Shown here: positions 15,342 to 23,801 of the stretch, in pieces
Layout: the number at the start of each line of letters is the position of its first letter
Numbering within the stretch: position 1 is the first letter of the stretch
NCBI GenBank assembly: GCA_964454575.1
Contig: CAYVTG010000012.1
Location: 1-35,742 of the forward strand
Length of the DNA: 35,742 nucleotides
Reading direction: 5' to 3'
Source of the DNA: Haladaptatiplasma sp964454575
GTDB lineage: Archaea > Thermoplasmatota > Thermoplasmata > Halarchaeoplasmatales > Halarchaeoplasmataceae
Notes under the pieces: generated by a model
Databases searched by the model: none
What the model was told of the DNA's origin: nothing
The model's input: only the letters and a program-made list of their open reading frames with translations
Translations under genes and position numbers: made by a program

Positions 15342-16949
15342 TTACATCCGATACATACTCGGCTTCCATTTAGGTATCGGTGCATTCAAAGAAGCTGATA
15401 TACCAAGACCAAGCACCATCCTTGTATCCACCGGATCTATAACTCCGTCGTCCCATATACGGGCTGTGCTGTAGTATGGATTGCCCTCCTCTTCATATTT
15501 TTTCGTTATTGGCTTAGTTATCTCTTCCTCTTCTTCCTCGGTCAATTCCTTACCCTTGCGCCATAACTGATCCCGTTTAACCGTGAGCAGAACGCTTGCC
15601 GCCTGCTCGCCCCCCATCACTGAGATCCTTGCGTTAGGCCACATCCATAGCTGTCTTGGACCGTAGGCACGGCCGCACATGCCGTAATTACCAGCGCCGA
15701 AGGAACCGCCTATCATGACTGTGAACTTAGGTACCTGTGCGTTCGTAACTGCAGTGACCATCTTGGCCCCGTTCTTTGCGATGCCGCCGACTTCGTACTT
15801 TTTACCTACCATGAAACCGGTGATATTTTGGATGAATACGAGAGGGATACGTCGCTGACAGCAAAGCTCTATGAAGTGAGTCCCTTTGAGAGCGGATTCC
15901 GAGAATAGAACTCCGTTGTTGGCCAGTATACCTACGGGATACCCCATTATACGGGCAAAACCGCAGACAAGTGTAGGGCCGTATAGTTTCTTGAATTCCT
16001 GAAACTTCGAGCCATCTACGACTCTGGCTATCACTTCGCGTACCTCAAAAGGCTTACGCGGATCGTCGGGGATTATGCCGTATATCTCATTAGGATCGTA
16101 CGCAGGCTCTTCAGGTTTTTTAACATCAAGGTATGTTTTTTCAGGGCGATTGAAGTTTTCAACTATATTTCGCGTTATCTCTATTGCGTGCTGATCGTCC
16201 TGTGCATAATGGTCTGCTACGCCGCTTTCCCTGCAGTGAACATCGGCACCGCCGAGCTCTTCAGCCGTCACTTCTTCGCCGGTAGCCGCCTTCACCAGCG
16301 GTGGGCCGCCCAGGAATATGGTGCCTGTGTCTTTGACTATAACAGATTCATCTGACATGGCCGGTACGTAAGCGCCGCCTGCGGTGCACATACCGAGTAC
16401 TACGGCGATCTGTGGAATGTTCTGAGATGCCATCCTTGCCTGGTTGAAGAATATACGTCCGAAGTGTTCTCTGTCAGGGAAGACTTCATCCTGCATTGGT
16501 AGGAAGGCACCACCCGAATCCACGAGATATATACACGGCAGATTGTTTTCCAGCGCTATACTTTGAGCGCGCAGGTGTTTTTTTACCGTCATGGGATAGT
16601 AAGTACCACCCTTCACCGTGGCATCGTTAGCCACTACTACCACTTCTCTACCGTGAACGATACCTATGCCAGTGACGATACCGGCTGCCGGAGCGTTGTC
16701 ATCGTAAAGTCCGTAGGCCGCTAATGTGTTGAATTCCATAAACGGTGTATTCGGATCCAGTAGTCCCTCGACCCTCTCTCTAGCCAGCATCTTACCACGT
16801 GATCTATGCAGCTTGATACGCTCTTCGCCTCCTCCCTTCATGGCCCACGATATCTTGCTTTTAAGGTGGTTAACTAGCTCTTCATACCGTTCGTAGTTTT
16901 TCTTGTATTCTTCTCCGGACGTATCTATGCTGCTTTCTATCAATTCCAC
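15342..16949 (-). CDS. Acyl-CoA carboxylase carboxyltransferase subunit, methylcrotonyl-CoA type
   Basis: 535 residues. The subunit transfers CO2 from biotin to an acyl-CoA. FMEFNTLAAYGLYDD, GGAFLPMQDEVFPDREHFGRIFFNQARM, GMCTAGGAYVPAMSDESVIV, FLGGPPLVKAATGEEVTAEELGGADVH and MWPNARISVMGGEQAASVL, ending GLGISASLNAPIPKWKPSMYRM, are much closer to methylcrotonyl-CoA carboxylase beta (LiuB/MCCB) than to propionyl-CoA carboxylase beta. The GTG start has GGAGGA seven bases upstream. It is the last gene of a minus-strand operon with carrier, biotin carboxylase and a methylglutaconyl-CoA hydratase, which supports a role in leucine catabolism (3-methylcrotonyl-CoA to 3-methylglutaconyl-CoA). Confidence 0.9.
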   Translation of the reverse strand: MELIESSIDTSGEEYKKNYERYEELVNHLKSKISWAMKGGGEERIKLHRSRGKMLARERVEGLLDPNTPFMEFNTLAAYGLYDDNAPAAGIVTGIGIVHGREVVVVANDATVKGGTYYPMTVKKHLRAQSIALENNLPCIYLVDSGGAFLPMQDEVFPDREHFGRIFFNQARMASQNIPQIAVVLGMCTAGGAYVPAMSDESVIVKDTGTIFLGGPPLVKAATGEEVTAEELGGADVHCRESGVADHYAQDDQHAIEITRNIVENFNRPEKTYLDVKKPEEPAYDPNEIYGIIPDDPRKPFEVREVIARVVDGSKFQEFKKLYGPTLVCGFARIMGYPVGILANNGVLFSESALKGTHFIELCCQRRIPLVFIQNITGFMVGKKYEVGGIAKNGAKMVTAVTNAQVPKFTVMIGGSFGAGNYGMCGRAYGPRQLWMWPNARISVMGGEQAASVLLTVKRDQLWRKGKELTEEEEEEITKPITKKYEEEGNPYYSTARIWDDGVIDPVDTRMVLGLGISASLNAPIPKWKPSMYRM

Positions 16950-16951
16950 GG

Positions 16952-17458
16952 TTATTCCTCCTTTTTGATATCCATCGTCTCTTCACCTATCTCGATCTGC
17001 TCTCCCTCTGAATACTCGACCTTTTCTACAACTCCGTCCCAGGGGGCTTTGATTATATATTCCATCTTCATTGCCTCTATCACCATAAGAACATCGTCAG
17101 TTTTAACTTGATCTCCTTTGGCAACTTCCACCTTTACCACTTTACCTGAGATAGGGGATCTAAGATCTTTTTCACTTTCGCCACCGCCCTTCCCCTTCTT
17201 TCGTCCGGTCAATTCTATCGGTACTACCTCCAACACTTCACCGTCGATAAAAACGTATTTGCTCTCGTCGGCTTCAGAGACGACGCACTTGATCTGCCTA
17301 TCCGCAAGGTCTATCTGCAGGAATCCTTTGTCGATCTCGACAGCGGTCACTGTGTACATATTATCGTCATGGGTGATGTAGTATTTCTCTCCATCTCGCT
17401 CTACTTCAACCTTGTATATATTTCCACCGTACTCGTATTTTAGAAACATCTCAGACAC
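16952..17458 (-). CDS. Biotin carboxyl carrier protein of acyl-CoA carboxylase
   Basis: 168 residues. The C-terminal biotinyl domain (about 98-165) contains VIEAMKMEYIIKAP, with Lys131 as the biotin attachment site; the N-terminal half is a beta-rich domain that probably docks the carrier to its carboxylase partners, joined by a Gly/Lys-rich linker (GRKKGKGGGE). In bacterial methylcrotonyl-CoA carboxylases the carrier is fused to biotin carboxylase; here it is separate, as often in archaea. GTG 17458 overlaps the preceding gene by 8 bp; ATG 17449 with AGGTG six bases upstream is an equally possible start. The biotin ligase at 21643 would modify it. Confidence 0.92.
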   Translation of the reverse strand: MSEMFLKYEYGGNIYKVEVERDGEKYYITHDDNMYTVTAVEIDKGFLQIDLADRQIKCVVSEADESKYVFIDGEVLEVVPIELTGRKKGKGGGESEKDLRSPISGKVVKVEVAKGDQVKTDDVLMVIEAMKMEYIIKAPWDGVVEKVEYSEGEQIEIGEETMDIKKEE

Positions 17459-18947
17459 CTATCCTCCATTTGCCGGCAGACTTCCACGGCGAGTGCGGGT
17501 CGGACTCTTTGTATTTTACCACTTCTTCCCTTTGAGGATGCATCGAATCATGAACCGCTAAAGCGATCAGAGCATCCACCGGTAACTTATCCTTTACGTT
17601 CGTCCAATCTTTGAAGTGTGTCTCTATGAAATGGGTAGTGATATCGCCCTGTTTGAATGCTTCGTGGTTGATTATCTCTTTTAAAAACGGTATATTGTTC
17701 TTGATCCCAAGTACTGCGTATTTTGAGAGTGCCCAGAGCATCTTCTCTATGCTGTCTTTTCTGTCCTCACCCTTTACTATGAGCTTTCCCAACATAGGGT
17801 CGTAGTACGGAGATATGGTCATCCCCTCTTCGATACCGACGTCGTTTCTAACATTAGGACCTTCCGGGAGCTCTATCTTGTTCACCAACCCAGTGCACGG
17901 TAAAAAGCCGTTTGTCGGGTCCTCTGCATAGATACGACATTCGATAGCGTGCCCGTGAACAGTTACATCCTCCTGAGCTATGTTCAGTTCCTGGCCACCA
18001 GCTATCTTGAGCTGCCATTTGACAAGGTCTATACCGGTTATAGCTTCGGTTATCGGATGTTCGACCTGCAATCTGGTGTTCATCTCCAGAAAATAGTATC
18101 TGTTGTTGGCATCTACCATGAATTCGACGGTTCCCGCATTCTCGTATCCTACCGCTTCTGCGGCACGGACCGCGGCTCCCCCCATCTCTTTTCTCAGCTC
18201 TTCTGTCATCACGGGTGATGGTGTTTCCTCTATGATCTTCTGATGTCGTCTTTGAATGGAACATTCTCTCTCGTTTAGGTGGATCACATTACCGTATCCG
18301 TCGGCTAGTATCTGGAATTCGATATGCCTTGGTCTATCCAGATATCTTTCGATGAAGACCGAATCGTCGCCGAATGCGGATAGTGCTTCACGCTTTGCAC
18401 TCGCTATAGCATCGCGCAGATCTTCTTCTCGTCTGACGACCTTCATACCTTTACCACCGCCTCCGGAAGTGGCCTTCACCAGTACAGGGAAACCGATCTT
18501 TTTACTTTCTTCGATGAGGGTCTCGATATCCTGTTTAGAGCCGTGATATCCTGGGATGATCGGGACGTCTGCCTTCTCCATCATCTTTTTCGCTTCTATC
18601 TTGTTCCCCATCTTAGCGATGACTTCTGCCGAAGGGCCGATGAATTTGATGCCGACGGCTTCGCAGCTTTTAGCAAAATCCGGATTTTCCGCAAGAAAAC
18701 CGTATCCCGGATGGATAGCATCCGCGCCCTTCGAAAGAGCAGCGTCGATGATCTTTTGAATATTCAGGTAGCTCTCAGACGGAGTCGGATCCCCCAATCC
18801 TACGGATTCGTCTGCCATGCGCACATGCGGTGCCTTTTTGTCCACATCCGAATACACGGCGACTGTTTTGATGCCCATCTCCTGGCAGCCCTTGATCACA
18901 CGAACGGCGATCTCTGCACGATTTGCCATCAGCACTTTTTTTATCAT
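17451..18947 (-). CDS. Biotin carboxylase subunit of acyl-CoA carboxylase
   Basis: 498 residues: the ATP-grasp biotin carboxylase, carboxylating biotin with ATP and bicarbonate. MANRAEIAVRVIKGCQEMGI, HPGYGFLAENPDFA, the glycine-rich loop KATSGGGGKGMKVV, RHIEFQILADGYGN, ERECSIQRRHQKIIEE and FLEMNTRLQVEHPITE are all present, including the active-site Glu-Met-Asn and Arg-Leu-Gln-Val-Glu-His runs. A C-terminal extension past about residue 450 (ending SPWKSAGKWRIGV) resembles the end of acyl-CoA carboxylase alpha chains without the biotinyl domain. The ATG overlaps the upstream hydratase stop (TGATG). Confidence 0.95.
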   Translation of the reverse strand: MIKKVLMANRAEIAVRVIKGCQEMGIKTVAVYSDVDKKAPHVRMADESVGLGDPTPSESYLNIQKIIDAALSKGADAIHPGYGFLAENPDFAKSCEAVGIKFIGPSAEVIAKMGNKIEAKKMMEKADVPIIPGYHGSKQDIETLIEESKKIGFPVLVKATSGGGGKGMKVVRREEDLRDAIASAKREALSAFGDDSVFIERYLDRPRHIEFQILADGYGNVIHLNERECSIQRRHQKIIEETPSPVMTEELRKEMGGAAVRAAEAVGYENAGTVEFMVDANNRYYFLEMNTRLQVEHPITEAITGIDLVKWQLKIAGGQELNIAQEDVTVHGHAIECRIYAEDPTNGFLPCTGLVNKIELPEGPNVRNDVGIEEGMTISPYYDPMLGKLIVKGEDRKDSIEKMLWALSKYAVLGIKNNIPFLKEIINHEAFKQGDITTHFIETHFKDWTNVKDKLPVDALIALAVHDSMHPQREEVVKYKESDPHSPWKSAGKWRIGV

Positions 18948-19732
18948 CAGCTATCACTCCACTTCGGTTTTCTTTTCTCTAAGAAAGCACCTATGCCCTC
19001 CTGACCTTCTTCGGATACACGTAGTTGTGCGATCTTTTTAACGGTGAATTCCTTATAATCTCCCTCAGTCATCTTACTATATTTGCCTATCAATTCCTTT
19101 ACCTCTCTAACACCTTTCGGTGCCGACGAGCGTAATATATTGAGATATTTTTCCACTTCGTCGTCCAGATCATCGTTAGGCACCACATGATCCACGAGTC
19201 CTATCTCGTAGCCATATATGGAATCGAATCTCTCTCCGGTGATGAACAGTCTTCTCATATTTGCCACACCGATGCGTTTTACCACGAAGGTGGAGATCAC
19301 AGAAGGTATTATACCCAGATTTATCTCACTGAATGCGAATTTCGCCTCCGGTATGGCTATCACGATATCGCACACTGCCATCAACCCGACTCCGCCTCCG
19401 AAGGCATGACCGTTGACCCGGGCGATGAGAGGTTTTGTGTAATCGTACATATCGCTGTAGAGTTCCAGCAGCAGATTACTGTCCTTTATGTTATCATCTT
19501 CGGAGTAATCTATCATACTTTTCATCCAGTTCAAGTCTGCTCCGGCCGAGAAGGACTTACCGCTGCCTGTCAGAACTACGGATCTTACGTCGCTGTCTTT
19601 CCGAAATTCGTTGAAGCACATCAGCAACTCCTTTAACATAATATCGTTCATGGCATTATGGACTTCGAGCCTGTTCAGGCTGACAAAGAGTGTGCTGCCT
19701 TCCCTATTCAACTCAATCGTTTCATAGGTCAT
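18947..19732 (-). CDS. Enoyl-CoA hydratase family, probable methylglutaconyl-CoA hydratase
   Basis: 261 residues from ATG 19732, which has AAGGGA five bases upstream; the open frame continues to 19819 but lacks another good start. Crotonase-fold signatures are the oxyanion-hole segments SAGADLNWMKSM and NGHAFGGGVGLM, and FSEINLGIIPSVIS with the catalytic Glu. SAGADLNWM and the glycine in place of the second glutamate (GGGVGL) are the pattern I associate with bacterial LiuC, which hydrates 3-methylglutaconyl-CoA to HMG-CoA. It is the first gene of the operon with the carboxylase subunits. The product HMG-CoA can also enter the mevalonate route to archaeal lipids. Confidence 0.85.
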   Translation of the reverse strand: MTYETIELNREGSTLFVSLNRLEVHNAMNDIMLKELLMCFNEFRKDSDVRSVVLTGSGKSFSAGADLNWMKSMIDYSEDDNIKDSNLLLELYSDMYDYTKPLIARVNGHAFGGGVGLMAVCDIVIAIPEAKFAFSEINLGIIPSVISTFVVKRIGVANMRRLFITGERFDSIYGYEIGLVDHVVPNDDLDDEVEKYLNILRSSAPKGVREVKELIGKYSKMTEGDYKEFTVKKIAQLRVSEEGQEGIGAFLEKRKPKWSDS

Positions 19733-19803
19733 ACAATTCCCTTGAATCATGGAGATACATCTAATAAGCTTTTCTACCACCAAATGGTACTGGTCGAGCG
19801 CAA

Positions 19804-19830
19804 AGTTAATATATACCACCTATATATTTC
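19804..19830 (+). promoter_or_regulatory. TATA elements of the surface-protein gene
   Basis: TTAATATATACC lies about 34 bases, and CTATATATTTC about 21 bases, upstream of the ATG at 19846. The first has the spacing expected for a short or absent leader. Confidence 0.4.
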
Positions 19831-19845
19831 TAAATAGGGTTTAAA

Positions 19846-21555
19846 ATGAACAAAACAACAAGAATGGTGGTAATAGCGATTATTGGACTGTGTCTGATTT
19901 CCCTGATGACTCCTCTGACTACAGCAGAGCAGGCAGACGTACCCGAGTGGGAGCAGGGTCAAACATGGTCCATGGGCTATGAAGAGAATTTGAAAGACGT
20001 CTTCGGACCAATACAGAGTATGCTGGAAACAGAGGCAACATCTGACCCGGATATAGATAAGGTGGAAACCAGTCTGTCCGGAGAATTAGGCTTCTATCAG
20101 GTATACAAGATAACAGAAGTCACGGAAGACGAGTATACCATGTCCATAAAGGCCGGCGGCGGAGTTCACGTAAGTGCCAGCGCCAAAGTTACCGGAAAGA
20201 TGGACAAACCAGGTACATATGATTGGGATGACGAAGTACCGACAGAAAAAAAGACGCTCAGCGGTGAACTAGAGTTCCATTACACGATGGATGTGGAAGG
20301 AGAGGTACACTACGAAAAGGACACCCTCGCCATAAAGGACATCGAACTTGATATCACGATGTCACTCAGAGTGACTTTTGAAGGAAAGAACATCCCTGAA
20401 TACGATTACGATTACGAAGAAGACACGGAAACTATCAGTTACAGAAATTACGATGTACGTGTCGAAGGAGACATAGCGGTATCGTTGAATATGGCCTTCG
20501 AACCGGCGTTGGATATATTCCAATTCCCCATCGATGTCGATGAAGAGTGGCTCGTGGAATCGACCATGACTTTATCCGGTACTTACTCCGGTGAGATCGA
20601 TGCTACTGGATTACCCGATGAAATGGTCGAAGAGATGGAAGCCGAAGGCTATTCCTTCCCATTGACTATTGAAGATATGGATATACCCGATACGGATCTG
20701 GAAAACGGTGTGATACCGGAAACCGAGATACCGATATCCTTCTGGATGGAATGCACAGGTACCGAAGAGATAGAGCTGGAAGACGGCAAGACGGATACTG
20801 TGTTCCTCCTGTCGATGGCTCCGGATTATCATGAATGGACCAGAGGTGAAGCTGAGTACGGTGCAGGCTATGCAGACGGCTATGCAGACGGCTATGCAGA
20901 CGGCGAGATGGACAGTGAAGACAGCAATTATTCCTACGATATGCCCTATGATTACTCGGATGACTACAACGAGGGATACACAGACGGCTATTCCAATGGA
21001 TATGCATCCGGATATTATGGAATGACCTACGATGACAGCTACTATTACTGGGGCGATGAAGAACCCGTCGATGAGTGGGAAGATGACTTTGGCACCCCCG
21101 ATATGAGCATGGTCATGAAGTACTCTCCTAAGAGAGGCTTCGTCGTCGCTCAAGGAATGGAGATGGGTGGTACGGAGATGATGCCCTTCGAGATGCCGGA
21201 AATGGAGATGACACCCATGAGTGAAGGCGATGCTTCCAGAGGCATGGAATCCATGCAGGAGATGCCAGATGAAGGAGGCCTCTTTGATATGTTGATGTCC
21301 CCTCCGATGATCTACGTGTTGATCGGAGTCATCGCGGTTATCGTGGTACTCGCAGTCGTGGTATCCAAAAAGGGCGGTAAGAAAGCACCCGTACAGACCG
21401 CACCACAAGGACCTCAGCAACAGCAGTGGGAGCAGCCATCACAGCAGCAACAGCCGCCGCAACAACAGCAGTGGGAGCAGCCACCTCCACAACAGCAGCA
21501 GCCAGACGTGGACCAGGGCTGGGACTCCGACGAAGGGATGCTGGAACACGAGTAA
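19846..21555 (+). CDS. Surface protein with GYADG repeats, membrane anchor and Gln/Pro-rich cytoplasmic tail
   Basis: 569 residues. Residues 1-28 are a signal peptide (VVIAIIGLCLISLMTPLTTA). A long acidic beta-rich ectodomain with internally similar stretches (LSGELGFYQVYKI, LSGELEFHYTMDVEGEVHY) runs to about residue 335. Then comes a Tyr/Gly/Asp-rich section with three exact YADG units and further NEGYTDGYSNGYASGYYG. A Met/Glu-rich segment leads to one membrane helix (about 488-507, IYVLIGVIAVIVVLAVVVS), a KKGGKK stop-transfer and a 60-residue tail with runs of Gln and Pro and repeated QQWEQP. I do not recognise the family. Envelope location follows from the signal peptide and anchor; the tail may bind other proteins inside the cell. 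Confidence 0.8.
   Translation: MNKTTRMVVIAIIGLCLISLMTPLTTAEQADVPEWEQGQTWSMGYEENLKDVFGPIQSMLETEATSDPDIDKVETSLSGELGFYQVYKITEVTEDEYTMSIKAGGGVHVSASAKVTGKMDKPGTYDWDDEVPTEKKTLSGELEFHYTMDVEGEVHYEKDTLAIKDIELDITMSLRVTFEGKNIPEYDYDYEEDTETISYRNYDVRVEGDIAVSLNMAFEPALDIFQFPIDVDEEWLVESTMTLSGTYSGEIDATGLPDEMVEEMEAEGYSFPLTIEDMDIPDTDLENGVIPETEIPISFWMECTGTEEIELEDGKTDTVFLLSMAPDYHEWTRGEAEYGAGYADGYADGYADGEMDSEDSNYSYDMPYDYSDDYNEGYTDGYSNGYASGYYGMTYDDSYYYWGDEEPVDEWEDDFGTPDMSMVMKYSPKRGFVVAQGMEMGGTEMMPFEMPEMEMTPMSEGDASRGMESMQEMPDEGGLFDMLMSPPMIYVLIGVIAVIVVLAVVVSKKGGKKAPVQTAPQGPQQQQWEQPSQQQQPPQQQQWEQPPPQQQQPDVDQGWDSDEGMLEHE
20866..20901 (+). repeat. Three exact 12-bp repeats encoding GYAD
   Basis: GGCTATGCAGAC occurs three times in tandem at 20866, 20878 and 20890, encoding Gly-Tyr-Ala-Asp. 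The identity at DNA level suggests recent slippage expansion. Confidence 0.85.
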
Positions 21556-21571
21556 ACAAACTCCAAACCCA

Positions 21572-21604
21572 TTTTTTTTTCTATTTTTTTCTATTTTTCT
21601 TTTT
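21572..21604 (+). terminator. Oligo-T terminator of the surface-protein gene
   Basis: Three T runs (9, 7 and 5 or more bases) separated by CTA follow the TAA at 21555 by 16 bases, the form of archaeal intrinsic terminators. It separates this gene from the biotin ligase promoter. Confidence 0.65.
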
Positions 21605-21612
21605 CCGAATGT

Positions 21613-21620
21613 CTTTTAAA
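21613..21620 (+). promoter_or_regulatory. TATA box of the biotin ligase gene
   Basis: CTTTTAAA lies about 26 bases before the ATG at 21643, with no ribosome-binding sequence between, matching leaderless transcription. Confidence 0.5.
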
Positions 21621-21642
21621 CTGTCAGACTTTTTACCACATT

Positions 21643-22392
21643 ATGGAAGACTATCTTCAAACCAAGGTGATCGGCAGGAAGATCATCCGTTATGATTCGG
21701 TCGAATCGACCAATTCCATAGCCAAAGAGATGGTTCGAAAAGGTGCGGAAGAAGGCGCCGTGGTACTCGCAAAAGTACAAACTAAAGGAAGAGGACGAAA
21801 GGACAGAAGATGGCACTCTCCGGAAGGAGGTCTATGGTTCTCCGTGACCATCTATCCAGAATTACAGCCAGACCAGGCCATGCTCGTCACCATGACTGCA
21901 TCCATCGCCATCACCGAGGGGATCTCCAGCTGCTGCGATATCAAGGCATATATCAAATGGCCCAACGATGTTCTCATCGATAATCAAAAGGTAGCAGGGG
22001 TCCTCACCGAACTGCATGCGGACAAAGAAAAGCTGCATCACATGGTAGTCGGTGTGGGGGTGAACGCCAACAATCGATTACCGGCAGAGCTACGTGAAAG
22101 GGCAACTACGCTTCAGCGAAAAAAAGGTTCCGAAGTCGATAAAGAACAACTATTCAGTGAGATACTGAGGTCCATGGATAGATGGTACGGCATCCTCATA
22201 GATGGTAGATACGACGAGATAAGAGCACACTGGCTAGAACGTTCGAGTATCATCGGTAAAAATGTACGTATACATGAACATGGGTCAAAAAGAACCGCCA
22301 CCGTAAATGGTATAGATGACAAAGGCCGTCTTCTGGTGGATATCAACGGCGAACAAAAAGTGATACTCACCGGCGACATAGAGCTATTGTGA
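21643..22392 (+). CDS. birA: Biotin--[acyl-CoA carboxylase] ligase
   Basis: 249 residues, without the N-terminal DNA-binding domain of bifunctional BirA. Forms biotinyl-AMP and attaches biotin to the carrier lysine. DSVESTNSIAKEM, the adenylate loop QTKGRGRKDRRWHSPEGGLWFSV, and IKWPNDVLIDNQKVAGVLTE with the catalytic Lys-Trp-Pro-Asn are clear; a C-terminal SH3-like domain (about 205-249) is present. The likely client is the biotin carrier at 16952-17458, Lys131. The gene appears monocistronic, between a T-rich terminator and the mutase promoter. Confidence 0.95.
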   Translation: MEDYLQTKVIGRKIIRYDSVESTNSIAKEMVRKGAEEGAVVLAKVQTKGRGRKDRRWHSPEGGLWFSVTIYPELQPDQAMLVTMTASIAITEGISSCCDIKAYIKWPNDVLIDNQKVAGVLTELHADKEKLHHMVVGVGVNANNRLPAELRERATTLQRKKGSEVDKEQLFSEILRSMDRWYGILIDGRYDEIRAHWLERSSIIGKNVRIHEHGSKRTATVNGIDDKGRLLVDINGEQKVILTGDIELL

Positions 22393-22408
22393 AATCGGAT
22401 ACCGAACA

Positions 22409-22420
22409 ATTTATAACTAT
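22409..22420 (+). promoter_or_regulatory. TATA box of the mutase small subunit/MeaB operon
   Basis: ATTTATAACTAT lies about 43 bases upstream of the ATG at 22458; the short leader carries GAAGGTG as ribosome site. Confidence 0.45.
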
Positions 22421-22457
22421 AATCTCAATTTGATTAGTCTATAGAAGGTGTTTTTCA

Positions 22458-22859
22458 ATGGAGAAGAAGATACGTGTACTGGTAGCTAAACCCGGCCTTG
22501 ACGGCCATGATCGAGGTGCAAAAGTAGTAGCAAGAGCACTCAGAGATGCCGGTATGGAAGTGATCTACACAGGTCTGCATCAGGTCTCGGAAAGGATAGT
22601 GGAGGCCGCCATACAGGAAGATGTGGACGTGATCGGGCTATCACTATTATCCGGAGCACACATGACTCTTATACCCGATGTGATGGAGTTACTTGAAGAG
22701 AACGATGCATCGGATATAATCGTACTCGCCGGAGGTATCATCCCACAGGAAGATGCCGATAGACTAAAAGAGATGGGCGTGAACAAGACATTTGGACCGG
22801 GTACACGCACGGACGAGATAGTGGATTACATCCGCGATCAGATAGCAAATCGTGAATGA
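22458..22859 (+). CDS. B12-binding small subunit of acyl-CoA mutase
   Basis: 133 residues, a stand-alone cobalamin-binding domain. The base-off/His-on motif is GLDGHDRGAKVV with His17 as the cobalt ligand; IGLSLLSGAHM and VLAGGIIPQEDADRL complete the binding fold. Such subunits pair with a separate large catalytic subunit (here 23802-25472) in archaeal methylmalonyl-CoA mutases and in isobutyryl-CoA mutase (IcmB, similar length). It is followed nine bases later by the MeaB gene. Confidence 0.93.
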   Translation: MEKKIRVLVAKPGLDGHDRGAKVVARALRDAGMEVIYTGLHQVSERIVEAAIQEDVDVIGLSLLSGAHMTLIPDVMELLEENDASDIIVLAGGIIPQEDADRLKEMGVNKTFGPGTRTDEIVDYIRDQIANRE

Positions 22860-22868
22860 GGACATCCC

Positions 22869-23801
22869 ATGGACCTCGTAGATAGATTGCTGGATGGTGA
22901 CCGACGCGCTGTTGCTCGTCTTATGAGCATGGCAGAAAACGATTCTCCCGGCGCAAAAGAGGCTCTTGTGGAATTGTATCCACATACGGGTAATGCCCAT
23001 ATCATCGGGATAACGGGACCCCCTGGCTCGGGAAAAAGCACACTAGTAGATAAGCTAGCACTGTTATACCGAAAGAGGGGTAAAACCGTAGGTATCGTAG
23101 CTGTGGACCCCACATCACCATTCACCGGCGGAGCATTACTAGGCGATAGGATACGTATGGACGATGTAGCTCTTGACAAGGAAGTATTCATAAGAAGTAT
23201 GGGTACTAGGGGGCATCTGGGTGGTCTAGCTCTTAAAACAAACGATCTGGTGAAGATACTAGACGCCTTCGGTAAAGATATCATTTTAATCGAGACCGTA
23301 GGTGCCGGGCAATCAGAGGTAGAGGTAGTGAAAACAGCTCACACGACGGTGATCGTAGAGGTACCTGGGATGGGAGACGATATCCAGGCCATAAAGGCAG
23401 GCATCCTGGAGATAGGAGATATATTCGTCATCAACAAGAGCGATATGGACGGTGCCGATGATACCGCTAGGGAATTAGATGCTATGCTGGATATGAACCC
23501 TAAGAACACCGGATGGCGCCCGCCGATCTTGCAGACCGTAGCCAATGCCCAGATCGGTATCGAAGAGGTAACCGAAGCTGTAGAAGACCACATGGTCCAT
23601 CTCAGATCGACCGGTGGTTATCACAAAAGGATAAAGGCACGGACAAAAGAGGAGCTCATCGAGATAATACGAGATAATATACATTCATATCTATTGGAAT
23701 GCGGCTCTGAAGAAGAGATAGATGTCCTGGTAGACCGAATAGTCTGTGGTGATATTGATCCCTATACCGCCGCGGAAGAGTTCATCAAACCCCTTAGATG
23801 A
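22869..23801 (+). CDS. meaB: MeaB/ArgK-type GTPase, B12 mutase chaperone
   Basis: 310 residues. G3E-family GTPase that gates cofactor loading and protects the B12 mutase. Walker A is GPPGSGKST; VGIVAVDPTSPFTGGALLGDRIRM, VFIRSMGTRGHLGGLA, LIETVGAGQSEVEV and VINKSDMDG (guanine recognition) are all present. GAGGA lies seven bases before the ATG. It shares an operon with the mutase small subunit, and its stop codon directly abuts the stop of the convergent large-subunit gene (TGA/TCA). Confidence 0.95.
   Translation: MDLVDRLLDGDRRAVARLMSMAENDSPGAKEALVELYPHTGNAHIIGITGPPGSGKSTLVDKLALLYRKRGKTVGIVAVDPTSPFTGGALLGDRIRMDDVALDKEVFIRSMGTRGHLGGLALKTNDLVKILDAFGKDIILIETVGAGQSEVEVVKTAHTTVIVEVPGMGDDIQAIKAGILEIGDIFVINKSDMDGADDTARELDAMLDMNPKNTGWRPPILQTVANAQIGIEEVTEAVEDHMVHLRSTGGYHKRIKARTKEELIEIIRDNIHSYLLECGSEEEIDVLVDRIVCGDIDPYTAAEEFIKPLR

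Noticed and set aside
15342..16949. Propionyl-CoA carboxylase beta subunit
   Set aside because: Motifs (FMEFNTLAAYGLYDD, GGPPLVKAATGEEV, MWPNARISVMGGEQAASVL) fit methylcrotonyl-CoA carboxylase better, and the neighbour is a methylglutaconyl-type hydratase.
20866..20901. Calcium-binding RTX-type repeat in the surface protein
   Set aside because: The GYADG units lack the GGxGxDxUx nonapeptide pattern, so metal binding is not supported.
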